Below are positions 9,129 through 17,763 of a stretch of 64,000 nt of DNA, piece by piece. The number at the start of each line of letters is the position of its first letter. The first letter of the stretch is position 1. The DNA lies in NCBI GenBank assembly GCA_020632885.1, contig JACKEQ010000004.1:62001-126000 (forward strand), written 5' to 3'. A program made the position numbers and the translations under genes. Under the pieces are notes generated by a model. The model had not been told where the DNA came from and did no database searches. It saw nothing but the letters and a program-made list of their open reading frames with translations. Source of the stretch: Alphaproteobacteria bacterium (GTDB taxonomy: Bacteria; Myxococcota_A; UBA796; GCA-2862545).

Positions 9129-9797
9129 TCAGCGCTCCCCCTCGAAGCGGCCGTCCTTCAGGAACACGGTGCGGGCGCACTGCTCGGCGATGTCCGACTC
9201 GTGCGTGACCACCACGATCGTCATGCCCTCCGCGTTCACCCGCTTGAGGAGGTCCATGATCTCCTGCGTGGTCACGGAGTCGAGTGCGCCCGTCGGCTCG
9301 TCCGCGAGCATGACCCGCGGCCGGGTCACGAGCGCCCGCGCGATGGCCACGCGCTGCTTCTGTCCGCCCGACAGCTCGCCCGGCAGGTGGCCCGACCAGT
9401 CCGACAGGCCCACCTGGTCGAGGTGCTCGGCGGCCCGGCGCAGCCGCTCCTTCCGCGACACGCCCTGGTAGTAGAGCGGCAGGGCGACGTTCTCGAGGGC
9501 CGTCTTGAACGGGAGCAGGTGGAAGGACTGGAACACGAACCCGAGGAAGCGGTTGCGGTAGTCGGCAGCCTTCCGCTCCGAGAGGTCCTTCACGAGCGCG
9601 TCACCCAACCAGTACTCGCCCCCGTCGTACCCATCGAGGATGCCGAGGATGTTGAGGAGCGTGGACTTCCCGGACCCCGAGGAGCCCATGATCGCCAGGA
9701 GCTCCCCGGGAGGCACCGTGAGGTGCAGCCCCTTGAGGACGTGCAGTGGGTGCGCACCGACGCGGTACGTCTTGTCGATGCCGACCAGCCGGATCAT
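9129..9797 (-). CDS. ABC transporter ATP-binding protein (MacB/LolD type)
   Basis: 222 residues with the full nucleotide-binding set: Walker A GSSGSGKST (38-46), Q-loop in FVFQSFHLLP, signature LSGGQKQR, Walker B VMLADEPTGALD and H-loop VTHE. The length matches stand-alone LolD/MacB ATPase subunits. It is the first gene of the operon and powers the two permeases. ATG 9797 is preceded on the minus strand by a TTAGGGG stretch that ends about 7 nt upstream, similar to other short-leader starts in this window. Confidence 0.94.
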   Translation of the reverse strand: MIRLVGIDKTYRVGAHPLHVLKGLHLTVPPGELLAIMGSSGSGKSTLLNILGILDGYDGGEYWLGDALVKDLSERKAADYRNRFLGFVFQSFHLLPFKTALENVALPLYYQGVSRKERLRRAAEHLDQVGLSDWSGHLPGELSGGQKQRVAIARALVTRPRVMLADEPTGALDSVTTQEIMDLLKRVNAEGMTIVVVTHESDIAEQCARTVFLKDGRFEGER

Positions 9798-9844
9798 GCG
9801 GGCGCCCCTAACGGAAGGGGTGCGGCGGGGGGCGTCACGTCACG

Positions 9845-10852
9845 TCACGGACGACGCGCGAGGACCCCGGGCGCCAGGGCCCCCCAGGTGCCGTTTCCGC
9901 CCCCCGCGCACGCCAGAGGCCCGGAGCCGCAGCTCCCCAGGGCATCGTCCGGGTCGAGCTCGAACACGCACGTGGGTCGGTCCCCCCAGAGGACCGGGAA
10001 GTCGCCGGTGGCCGGGATCCCGCGTACATCGAAGCGGAGACAGGTCGCCTCCGCGCCGCCCGGACAGGGCTCGCAGGCCGCTGGCTCCCCGAAGGGGTCG
10101 ACGATGTCGCAGGGACGGTCGGGGCCGCGGATCTGCGCCAGGTCGATCGTGAAGCCCGCGCGCACCATGCCCGGGAGATCACCGTCCAGCGCGAGCTGGA
10201 TGCGACCGTCGAGCAGGTCCATGGGCGCGCCCCCGAACGCGACGGTCCGGCGTGCCTCCTCCGCGACGAGGACGCCATCGGGACCACGGAAGAACGTGAG
10301 CTGGCCCGCGTCGCAGGTCCGGGTGGATCGGTCGACGAACACCCGCACGTCGAGCCCGTCGGGCCGGACGGCCTCCACGGCGAACGTCACCGGCGGGACC
10401 GCGTCCATGCTCGCCGCGATCGGCCAGGGGGTCACGCGCTCGGCGTCCGCCGGGTCGAGGCGCCAGGTGTCCCCCACCTGCACGGCGTCCAGCGCACCCG
10501 CAGCCCACGCGTCGACCTCGGCCGTCACCGGAGGATCGAGCGGTATGCCCGCTACCGAGACCACCGTGTGCTGGCCAGGTGTGAGGAAGTCCCGGGGGAC
10601 GAGCTCGAAGACGCCTACCGCGCTGTCCGGATGGGAGACGAGCACGACGTCGAACGGCTGACGTACACCGGCGGCATCGAAAGCAGCGATCTCCCGGGAG
10701 TCGGGCACCGGTCCCGTGAAGGTCACCTCACCGACGGCCAGCGCCTGGCGCGGGTAGTCCACCGACTCGATGACCACGGGCTCGAGCGGGGGTGTGGGCG
10801 CGACGGCCCGAGGTGTCGGGGGACCGCCGCATCCGAGGGCGAGGAAGATCAT
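9845..10852 (-). CDS. Probable lipoprotein of unknown function
   Basis: 335 residues from ATG 10852, which has GGAG seven bases upstream. The N-terminus MIFLALGCGG would be a very short lipoprotein signal with Cys8 as the acylation site; short signals like this recur in the window. Longer starts exist at 10897 and 10912. The mature part is beta-rich, with several Cys residues in the C-terminal third, including a CEPCPG pair and a Cys/Gly-rich end. I recognise no domain. It lies upstream of the exporter operon on the same strand, separated by 47 bases, and downstream of the protease gene. It could be a surface protein whose fold includes two Ig-like sandwiches, but that is a guess. Confidence 0.7.
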   Translation of the reverse strand: MIFLALGCGGPPTPRAVAPTPPLEPVVIESVDYPRQALAVGEVTFTGPVPDSREIAAFDAAGVRQPFDVVLVSHPDSAVGVFELVPRDFLTPGQHTVVSVAGIPLDPPVTAEVDAWAAGALDAVQVGDTWRLDPADAERVTPWPIAASMDAVPPVTFAVEAVRPDGLDVRVFVDRSTRTCDAGQLTFFRGPDGVLVAEEARRTVAFGGAPMDLLDGRIQLALDGDLPGMVRAGFTIDLAQIRGPDRPCDIVDPFGEPAACEPCPGGAEATCLRFDVRGIPATGDFPVLWGDRPTCVFELDPDDALGSCGSGPLACAGGGNGTWGALAPGVLARRP

Positions 10853-10954
10853 GGGCTCACTCCGAGCCCGCACGATGCAGGGGCGGAGCACGACCCGCAT
10901 CGCCGAGGACACGAAACCCCTACCCGGATCCGAGGATCGGGCTTCGGGTCCGGG

Positions 10955-12919
10955 TCAGTGCGCCATGAAGTCCATCATCACAGCGAGCGCTTCGTCCAGC
11001 ACGGGGTCCGGGAGGTCCTTCTTCGCGTCGCCCTTCGCGGTCTCGGGCGCATCGGGGGTCTCCTTGCGCTCGGCCTTCCGCTTCTCCAGGTTCAGGCTCA
11101 CGGACTTCTGCTCCTTGAGCTTCTCGCGCTCCGCCTCGGCCTCCTTCATCTTGGTGAAGGCCTCCGTGGACGCGACCCGGCCGTCGCTCTTCGCCTGCAG
11201 GCCCGCCACGAGCGGCTCCAGCTTGCCCACCGGCGTGTACGTGGTGGGCGCGATCTCGTCCCAGGGGAGCGCGTGCTCGAGGTCGCCCTCGTAGATGTCG
11301 AGACCGTCCCAGGGCGACGGGACGACGACGTCCGCCTGCACCCCCCGGACCTGGGTGGACTCCCCGTTCACCCGGTAGAACTTCTGGGTCGTGAGCTTCA
11401 GGGCGCCCGCGCGCGGCGGCGTGCCCCGCGAGAGCCGGGCCATCATCTCGGAGAGCGACACGACGGTCTGCACGCTGCCCTTCCCGTGGGTGGACTTGCT
11501 GCCGACGATCAGCCCGCGCCCGTAGTCCTGGATGGCACCCGCCACGATCTCCGAGGCCGAGGCGGACAGCGGCGAGGTCAGCACCACGAGCGGGCCGTCC
11601 CAGGCCGTTCCGCCACGCTTGTCCTCGAGGGTCTCGATCTCCCCGCTCCTCTCGCGGATCTGGACGACGGGCCCCCGGTCGATGAACAGCCCCGTCATGT
11701 TCACCGCTTCCTGGAGCGACCCGCCGCCGTTCTGCCGGAGGTCGAGCACCACCCCGTCGATGGCGCCGGTCTCCAGCATGTCCTTGCGCAGGATGCGCTC
11801 GAGGTCGCGGGAGGCGCTGCGCTTGCCGCCGGGATCGACGTAGAACGAGGGGACGTCGATGACCGCGATGCGCTTGCCGCCGACCTCCTTCACCACGAAG
11901 TCGGCATCCGAGTCGGCCAGCACGACCTTGTCGCGCACGATCGAGACGATGCGGGTCTCGCCGGGCTGGGTGGCGTCGGCCGGGATGACGGTGAGCCGGA
12001 CCTCGGTGCCCTTCTTGCCGCGGATCTGGCGCACCACACGGTCGATGTTGAGGTCGATCACGTCGACGGGCTCGGCGTTGCCCTGCGCGACCGCGATGAT
12101 CTTGTCGTTCACCTGGAGCTTGCCGCCCTTCTCGGCAGGCCCCCCCGCGATGAGGTCCGCGACGATGGTGTACTCGCCGACCGTGCGCAGGCTCGCCCCG
12201 ATGCCCTCGAGGCTGTTCTGCATCTCGATGTCGAAGTTGTCCTGCGAAGCCGGCTTGAAGTAGATCGTGTGGGGGTCGAAGACCGTGGTGAGCGAGGTGA
12301 GGTAGCGCTCCAGCGCGTCCATCGGCTCCGCGGACATCGTGTCGGTCTCGAGGCGGTGGTAGCGCTTGCGCAGCAGGTCGCGCGTCTCCTCCTCCGACTT
12401 GTCGGAGAGCGCGCCCAGCACGAGCTGCTCCTCGATCCGCTGGCGCCAGAGGTCCTTCGCGTCGGCGGCATCGCGCGGCCATGGCGCATCCTTGCGGTCG
12501 AACAGGTAGTCCTCGTCGTTCGTGAGGTCGAGCGGGCCGTCCAGGATGACGTTGGCGTCGGCCACACGCTCGCGCACGCGCTGCCGGTAGCGCTCGTAGA
12601 TCTCCATCGCGAGCTCGAGCTTCGGCCTGCCGGACCGCAGATCGTCGTCGATCGTGGTGGCCTTCGCGCGGTACGCGTCGATGTCCGACTGCAGGAAGAA
12701 GACGTGGTTGAAGTCGAGCGCCTCGAGGTAGGCGTCCATCCACTCCTTCGCGATCGCGTCGTCCACCGGCCGACCGTCGTAGTGGTACGTCGAGAGCAGC
12801 GACGCGACCATGCTGGCGACCGCAGGCTCGGTCTCACCGGCGGCGAGGCTGGCCGCGAGGGGAAGATCGGCGAGGGCAGTGCAGCTCACGAGGGCGAGCA
12901 GGACGAGTGGGCGAACCAT
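10955..12919 (-). CDS. prc: C-terminal (tail-specific) processing protease, Prc/Tsp family (S41)
   Basis: 654 residues, close to the usual Tsp length. In order: an N-terminal signal or lipoprotein signal (LLALVSC), a TSP N-terminal helical domain (to about 220), a PDZ domain (about 240-330), the S41 catalytic domain and a C-terminal DUF3340-like helical tail (KMKEAEAEREKLKEQ). The catalytic Ser lies in the SASASE cluster (residues 452-456) and the Lys is K480 in HGKGSVQT. The enzyme degrades or trims periplasmic proteins from their C-termini. ATG 12919 was chosen because GGAGG precedes it at good spacing; an ATG seven codons upstream is possible. It is divergent from the next gene. Confidence 0.94.
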   Translation of the reverse strand: MVRPLVLLALVSCTALADLPLAASLAAGETEPAVASMVASLLSTYHYDGRPVDDAIAKEWMDAYLEALDFNHVFFLQSDIDAYRAKATTIDDDLRSGRPKLELAMEIYERYRQRVRERVADANVILDGPLDLTNDEDYLFDRKDAPWPRDAADAKDLWRQRIEEQLVLGALSDKSEEETRDLLRKRYHRLETDTMSAEPMDALERYLTSLTTVFDPHTIYFKPASQDNFDIEMQNSLEGIGASLRTVGEYTIVADLIAGGPAEKGGKLQVNDKIIAVAQGNAEPVDVIDLNIDRVVRQIRGKKGTEVRLTVIPADATQPGETRIVSIVRDKVVLADSDADFVVKEVGGKRIAVIDVPSFYVDPGGKRSASRDLERILRKDMLETGAIDGVVLDLRQNGGGSLQEAVNMTGLFIDRGPVVQIRERSGEIETLEDKRGGTAWDGPLVVLTSPLSASASEIVAGAIQDYGRGLIVGSKSTHGKGSVQTVVSLSEMMARLSRGTPPRAGALKLTTQKFYRVNGESTQVRGVQADVVVPSPWDGLDIYEGDLEHALPWDEIAPTTYTPVGKLEPLVAGLQAKSDGRVASTEAFTKMKEAEAEREKLKEQKSVSLNLEKRKAERKETPDAPETAKGDAKKDLPDPVLDEALAVMMDFMAH

Positions 12920-13085
12920 GTGGGCGACCTCCGGTACCATTGTGACACGTAGGCACGAGCGCCTCTTCGCACACACGGCGATTTGTCTGATCTTGTCGGC
13001 GGGCCCGGTGGGCAGGCCCCTTCGACGCTGGGCCTCCCGTGCATTAAGGCCCCGTGTTCCACACCCGTCCACGGAGCCCACGACC

Positions 13086-13889
13086 ATGTCGAAGAGCGCC
13101 ACCATCGCCAGCCTCGTCCGCACCGCCTCCCGTTCGGAAGCCGAGTTCCACGCCACCATCGAGGAGGTGTTCGCCGAGGGTGACCTCTCCCGGGTCGCCG
13201 ACTTCTTCGACAAGCTCAACATCCCGCGCTCCACCGGCGCGGAAGACGGCCTCTTCAAGGACGTCCCGGTCCCGTCGGGCTCCGCCCTGACGATCGGAAC
13301 GTTCGAGGAGGAGCACGCCATCTCCTCCGGCATCCAGCGCTACCTCGACCGCCACGAGCGCAAGATCAAGTGGCACGCCACGCACCCGGGCACCGAGGGC
13401 ATCCCCAACGTCCTCCTCCTCTTCCGGGAGGCCATGTTCGTCACCAACCTCCGCCTCAAGCGCCTCGAGATCCTGCTGGACGCCGCGGACGAGCTGACGC
13501 CCGCGCAGTGGGCCGTGTCCCGCGAGATGATGAACCGGAGCTACCTGTCGTTCCGGAACTTCCTGCAGATCACGGCCCACGACTGGGTGGACGCGCTCGT
13601 CTCCACGATGTCGCCCGACGAGATCGCCGACCAGCTGCGCAACCCGAGCCCCGGCGGCGGTGCCGTCGACGACTTCTACCAGCTCGTCGACCACCAGATC
13701 CGGGAGCTCGAGGAGGCCCGCGAGCGCCTCGAGGCCCGCCGGATGGAGCTCACCGTGGTGCCCGAGGGCTTCCCGCCGGTGAAGCCCCCGAACTACTTCG
13801 GTGGCGACCTCATGGGCCGTGGCCCCTGGAAGCAGTTCTGGAACCACCTGAACGCGGCGGCCCATCACTTCCGCGAGTCGGTGGCCTGA
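13086..13889 (+). CDS. Conserved-looking helical protein of unknown function
   Basis: 267 residues, rich in Glu/Arg/Leu helices, without signal peptide, membrane helix or a motif I recognise. Features that can be seen: a Pro/Gly-rich C-terminus (PPNYFGGDLMGRGPWKQFW) and a helical segment at about 200-225 that could form a coiled coil (RELEEARERLEARRMEL). ATG 13086 begins after a non-coding stretch shared with the divergent protease gene; a GCATTAAGG sequence about 40 bases upstream is the most AT-rich point there. Codon usage is like that of the neighbours. No function is proposed. Confidence 0.8.
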   Translation: MSKSATIASLVRTASRSEAEFHATIEEVFAEGDLSRVADFFDKLNIPRSTGAEDGLFKDVPVPSGSALTIGTFEEEHAISSGIQRYLDRHERKIKWHATHPGTEGIPNVLLLFREAMFVTNLRLKRLEILLDAADELTPAQWAVSREMMNRSYLSFRNFLQITAHDWVDALVSTMSPDEIADQLRNPSPGGGAVDDFYQLVDHQIRELEEARERLEARRMELTVVPEGFPPVKPPNYFGGDLMGRGPWKQFWNHLNAAAHHFRESVA

Positions 13890-13911
13890 GCCTGCCGGGG
13901 GGTCAAGGCTC
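13888..13911. terminator. Weak bidirectional hairpin between convergent genes
   Basis: GAGCCT and AGGCTC form a six-base inverted repeat that spans both stop codons of the convergent genes ending at 13889 and 13903. There is no T-tract, so this is a weak candidate. Confidence 0.25.
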
Positions 13912-14499
13912 CCCGAGCAACGCGACCTCGGCGATGCACGCGTCGCCGGGGCCCTGGAGCTCACGCACCTCGATCTGCACGAACTGCACGCCCTCCAGGA
14001 GCACGTCGATGGCCGGAGGGCGCCCGCCCAGCGCCTCGAGGGTGCCCTCGGGTGGATCGAGCTCGACGGGCACGCGGTCGCCGCGGTCCGTCACCACGTC
14101 GAGCGCCGTGATGGCGGGTCCCTCGCCGTCCCACGGCGCGAGAAGGATGCGCCGTACGGTCATGGGGCGACCCGAGGAAAGGGCGAGCTTCTGACCCGCT
14201 CCGCCCGACGCGCACCATGCCGTCGTGAGGTCGCCGTCCGCCGCCCAGTGCTCGCCCACGCCGCCCTTCTCCGATGCGTTGCGCACGGAGGACGCCTGCA
14301 CGCGGGTCTGCAGGGGCACGCAGCGCCCGGTGCACTCCGGCGGGGTGCTCCCCCACGGGGTGACGGCCGAGGGTGCGGTGACGGGGTCACGGCCGACCTC
14401 CGCTCGGGGGCTCACCACAGCGCGGACCACCTCCACGCGAGGGGGCTCGGGGGCCGGGGGTTCGGGCGGCGGCGGGGAACACGCGAGCAGCAGGAGCAT
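13903..14499 (-). CDS. Lipoprotein with a discoidin-like (F5/8 type C) domain
   Basis: 198 residues. MLLLLAC is an extremely short lipoprotein signal (Cys7), followed by a Pro/Glu-rich spacer of about 20 residues. The rest resembles a discoidin-type carbohydrate-binding beta sandwich: Q-A-S-S near the start of the domain and WAADGDLTTAWC, which matches the 'DGDxxTAWC' hallmark, then an LxxGxP-xTVRRILLAPW strand and a closing VEVRELQGPGDACIAEVALLGEP. Such domains bind sugars at the cell surface. The ATG is immediately preceded by TTACGT plus six bases, so the mRNA may be leaderless. Confidence 0.75.
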   Translation of the reverse strand: MLLLLACSPPPPEPPAPEPPRVEVVRAVVSPRAEVGRDPVTAPSAVTPWGSTPPECTGRCVPLQTRVQASSVRNASEKGGVGEHWAADGDLTTAWCASGGAGQKLALSSGRPMTVRRILLAPWDGEGPAITALDVVTDRGDRVPVELDPPEGTLEALGGRPPAIDVLLEGVQFVQIEVRELQGPGDACIAEVALLGEP

Positions 14500-14556
14500 T
14501 CCCAGACGTAACCCGGCGTGTCAGGCCGGAGAAAGACGAGAGGCCGACCGAGACGG

Positions 14557-14562
14557 TAGCTT
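14557..14562 (+). promoter_or_regulatory. Candidate -10 box TAGCTT
   Basis: TAGCTT lies 32 nt before the ATG at 14595, in the divergent gap between two lipoprotein genes; a G-rich SD-like stretch (AGGGGG) precedes the start. Confidence 0.3.
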
Positions 14563-14594
14563 GGCGGGGAGGGCTCCGGCCCAGGGGGTAGATC

Positions 14595-15566
14595 ATGAAC
14601 ACCAAGCTCGCCTTTCTCATCCTGATGCTCGCCGGGTGCCCAGACGCGCCCGAGCCCACCTGTCCGCCTGTCGAGGGCGACACCGACGCCGACACCGATG
14701 CCGACACAGACGCCGACACAGACGCCGACACAGACGCCGACACAGATGCCGACACAGACGCGGACACCGATGCCGACACAGACGCCGACACAGACGCGGA
14801 CACCGATGCCGACACGGACGCCGACACAGACGCGGACACCGATGCCGATGCCGACACCGATACAGACGCCGACACCGATCCGTTCGACGCCACCGAGCTG
14901 GCGGCGCTCGCCTCCTGGCAGCCGCACACGGTGACGTTCGTGCCCACGGAGGATCCCACCGCCTCGGTCACCGGAGACCGCGTCACCGTGGTCCTCGAGT
15001 CCTTCCCCGTCGAGCTCGACATCACCTACGGGACGCGGTCGGCGCGCTCGTACAACAGCAGCCGCTCCAACAACATCCGGCTCGATCCGTTCGGCGGGGG
15101 CGACACCGGTGACACGGGGGCCTCGTCGAACGTCTCCGTCTCCTGGGACGGCACGCCCTGCACGGACACGTCCGCCTGCACCTCGCCGCCCACCCCGCGC
15201 GGAGGCGCCAACCTCCTGCACGTGACCACCACGGGCTACACCGAGCCCGTCGAGCTCCGCTGGGCCTCGACGTTCCCGTCGAGCGACGCCCATGTCGGGT
15301 TCCTCACGGTCTCCGCCGTGGACTTCCGCGGCCACGTGACCGTCCTGAAGGCGTCGTCCACGACGGGAGGATCGGTCGCCGTCGGCACCGGGATGGACGT
15401 CGAGGACGCCTTCGTGCCAGGGGGCCCGGGCAACGTCACCCTCGCCCGGCCGATCGACAAGGCCACGCCGCTGGTCTCGGTCACCGGGACCTCCGGGACC
15501 TCCTGGCCCACGGGGCTTCGCATCGAGTCCACCGCTGTCGGCACCGAGGTGTCGTTCCTCTGGTGA
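14595..15566 (+). CDS. Lipoprotein with an Asp-Thr/Ala repeat linker
   Basis: 323 residues. The signal MNTKLAFLILMLAGC has a good lipobox (LAGC, Cys15). A short Pro-rich piece is followed by about 67 residues of almost pure D-T/D-A repeats (nt 14679-14879), then a beta-rich domain of about 220 residues that I do not recognise. The acidic tract is a likely calcium-binding or extended spacer holding the domain away from the membrane; this architecture is common in myxobacteria-type genomes. The C-terminal domain contains a smaller GGGDTGDTG insert and a Cys pair (CTDTSAC). Its role is unknown. Confidence 0.82.
   Translation: MNTKLAFLILMLAGCPDAPEPTCPPVEGDTDADTDADTDADTDADTDADTDADTDADTDADTDADTDADTDADTDADTDADTDADADTDTDADTDPFDATELAALASWQPHTVTFVPTEDPTASVTGDRVTVVLESFPVELDITYGTRSARSYNSSRSNNIRLDPFGGGDTGDTGASSNVSVSWDGTPCTDTSACTSPPTPRGGANLLHVTTTGYTEPVELRWASTFPSSDAHVGFLTVSAVDFRGHVTVLKASSTTGGSVAVGTGMDVEDAFVPGGPGNVTLARPIDKATPLVSVTGTSGTSWPTGLRIESTAVGTEVSFLW
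14679..14879 (+). repeat. Asp-Thr/Ala coding repeat tract
   Basis: About 200 bases made of imperfect 6- and 12-base units (gacaccgatgcc and variants) that encode D-T-D-A. The units vary at third positions, so this is a coding repeat rather than a perfect satellite. Confidence 0.9.
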
Positions 15567-15585
15567 CCCGGACGGCGTGGCCGGG

Positions 15586-15591
15586 TACGGT
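15586..15591 (+). promoter_or_regulatory. Candidate -10 box TACGGT for a leaderless transcript
   Basis: TACGGT ends five bases before the ATG at 15597, so transcription would start at or next to the start codon. The GGGG between them is too close to act as an SD. Confidence 0.4.
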
Positions 15592-15596
15592 GGGGC

Positions 15597-17759
15597 ATGC
15601 GAGAGCTCGTCCTCGTCGGAGCCGGCCACACGCACGTCCAGGTGCTGAAGATGGCCGCCATGGAGCCCCTCGACGCGCGGATCACGCTCGTCGTGGACGA
15701 CCCCGTCGCGGTCTACAGCGGCATGGTCCCGGGGCTCGTCGCGGGTCGGTACGCGCCCCACGAGCTGGAGATCGACGCCCGCCCCCTCGCGAAGCGCGCC
15801 GGGGTCAGGGTGATCCACGCCCGCGCCACGCGCGTCGACACGGAGGCACGCTGCATCCACGTCGAGGGGCGCCCGCCCATCCGGTACGACGTGGCCAGCC
15901 TGAACATCGGGTCCACGGTGGCGGGGCTCGAGCTGGCAGGGGTCCGTGAGCACGCCGTGCCCACGCGGCCCATCCGCGTGCTGGTCGACGCCGTCGAGGC
16001 CCGCATGCAGGCCACCGGCCCCACGCCCGACGTCGTCATCGTGGGTGCGGGCGCGGGCGGCGTGGAGCTCGCGTTCTGTGTGGAACAGCGCCTGCGCGAG
16101 CTCGGTCGGGTGCCGCGCGTGACCCTCGCCCACCGGGGGGCCCATCCCCTCGAGGGCCAGCACACCCGGGTCCAGGGGCGCGTCGAGGACGCGGCCACAC
16201 GGCGGGGCATCCGGCTCGCGCCGCACACCGAGGTCACGGCGGTCACGGCGACGTCCGTGGAGACGACGGCGGGCAGCCTGCCTTCCGACCTCACGGTCTG
16301 GGTGACGGGGGCCGCCGCGCACGGTGTCCTGCGTGACAGCGGGCTGCCGGTCGACGCGCGGGGGTTCGTGTTCGTGGGCGACGACCTGCGTGTGGAGGGC
16401 CATCCCGACCTGTTCGCCGCGGGAGACTGCGCGGTGCTGCGGAGCTGGCCGGGCATCCCGAAGGCGGGCGTGTACGCCGTGCGCGAGGGTCCCGTGCTCC
16501 TGGCGAACCTGCGGGCCCACCTCGCGGGCCGGCCGCTGGCGCCGTACCGTCCGCAGCGCGACTTCTTCGGCATCCTCAACCTCGGCGACGGCACGGCCAT
16601 CGGGACGAAGTGGGGCGTGGCCGTCGAGGGCGGCTGGGTGATGGAGCACAAGGACCGCATCGACCGTCGGTTCATGCGGATGTTCCAGGTGCTCGAGCCC
16701 GACGGCAGGGTGGCCTCCGACTTCGACCGACCCATGAGCGCCATGGAGGGCGAGATGGTCTGCGGGGGCTGTGCCGCCAAGGTCGCTGCACGCCCCCTGC
16801 AGCGGGCCCTCTCGCGTCTCCCGCCCGTGGTGGACCCCGACGTGGCGGTGGGTCCCGAGGACGCCGACGACGTCGTGGCGTGGCGGGACGGCGGACGGCT
16901 CGTGGTGCAGAACGTGGACGCCTTCAGCGCCTTCACGGACGACCCGTGGGTCGTGGGCCGCGTGGCCGCGCACAACGCGACGAGCGACGTGTGGGCGAAG
17001 GGTCTGGCGCCCCGGTTCGCCATGGCCACGGTGCAGATCCCGACGGACGACGACCACGAGGAGACGCTGTTCCAGGTCATGGCGGGCCTCAGAGCGAGCC
17101 TGGACCCCGAGGGCATCGCGCTGCTCGGGGGTCACACCACGCTGGGCGAGAAGCTCGTGGTGGGCCTGGTGGTCACGGCGATAGCGGACGAGCTGCCGTG
17201 GCGGAACCGGGGCGCGCGTCCTGGCGACACGCTCGTGCTGACGCGTCGCCTGGGGACCGGGGTCCTGTTCCACGCCGACATGGCGGGTCGGGCGCCCGGT
17301 CGGGCCGTGGACGCCGTGCTGAACACGATGCTGCGGGGCAACCGGCTCGCCTCGGAGCTGGCCCGTGGGCAGGCGGTGCACGCGTGCACGGACGTCACGG
17401 GCTTCGGGCTGGCGGGCCACCTGGCGGAGGTCGTGCGGGGCTCGGGCTGCGGCGCGGTGCTGGAGCTCGCGGCGCTGCCGGCCTTCCCCGCCGTGGAGGG
17501 GTTGCTGGCCCAGGGCGAGCGCTCGACCTTCCACGAGCAGAACCGGGAGCTCCTGAAGGTCGTGGCGGCGAAGGGGGACGCGGCACGCCACCCGCGCTTC
17601 GAGCTCCTGTTCGACCCGCAGACGGCCGGGGGTCTGCTGTTCGCGACGCCCGATCCAGACGGGCTGATCGCCGCTCTGGAGGCGGGCGGCGACACGGCCT
17701 GGCGGATCGGGGTGTGCACGGAGCCCCACGAATCGGGCGCGGTGTTCGAGGTCGTCTGA
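15597..17759 (+). CDS. selD: Fused NADH-dehydrogenase-like flavoprotein and selenide, water dikinase
   Basis: 720 residues. Residues 1 to about 375 are a pyridine-nucleotide-disulfide oxidoreductase of the NDH-2 kind (VLVGAGHTHV for FAD, VVIVGAGAGGVEL for NAD(P)H, LFAAGDCA near the end). Residues from about 388 are SelD, which makes selenophosphate from selenide and ATP. The catalytic position is C392 with K395 (GGCAAKV), encoded as TGT, so it is a Cys and not a selenocysteine form. Later ATP-site motifs are present (TDVTGFGLAGHL). The same fusion is known from other bacteria; the flavoprotein may supply reduced selenium. No selA, selB or tRNA-Sec lies in the window. The gene stands alone. 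Confidence 0.92.
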   Translation: MRELVLVGAGHTHVQVLKMAAMEPLDARITLVVDDPVAVYSGMVPGLVAGRYAPHELEIDARPLAKRAGVRVIHARATRVDTEARCIHVEGRPPIRYDVASLNIGSTVAGLELAGVREHAVPTRPIRVLVDAVEARMQATGPTPDVVIVGAGAGGVELAFCVEQRLRELGRVPRVTLAHRGAHPLEGQHTRVQGRVEDAATRRGIRLAPHTEVTAVTATSVETTAGSLPSDLTVWVTGAAAHGVLRDSGLPVDARGFVFVGDDLRVEGHPDLFAAGDCAVLRSWPGIPKAGVYAVREGPVLLANLRAHLAGRPLAPYRPQRDFFGILNLGDGTAIGTKWGVAVEGGWVMEHKDRIDRRFMRMFQVLEPDGRVASDFDRPMSAMEGEMVCGGCAAKVAARPLQRALSRLPPVVDPDVAVGPEDADDVVAWRDGGRLVVQNVDAFSAFTDDPWVVGRVAAHNATSDVWAKGLAPRFAMATVQIPTDDDHEETLFQVMAGLRASLDPEGIALLGGHTTLGEKLVVGLVVTAIADELPWRNRGARPGDTLVLTRRLGTGVLFHADMAGRAPGRAVDAVLNTMLRGNRLASELARGQAVHACTDVTGFGLAGHLAEVVRGSGCGAVLELAALPAFPAVEGLLAQGERSTFHEQNRELLKVVAAKGDAARHPRFELLFDPQTAGGLLFATPDPDGLIAALEAGGDTAWRIGVCTEPHESGAVFEVV

Positions 17760-17763
17760 CCCT

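Noticed and set aside
14679..14879. Regular repeats that could look like a CRISPR array
   Set aside because: Units are 6-12 bases without unique spacers and are in frame in a lipoprotein gene; the same is true of the other three DxD tracts.
16761..16781. Possible selenocysteine site in SelD
   Set aside because: The codon at the catalytic position is TGT (Cys) and no in-frame TGA is present.
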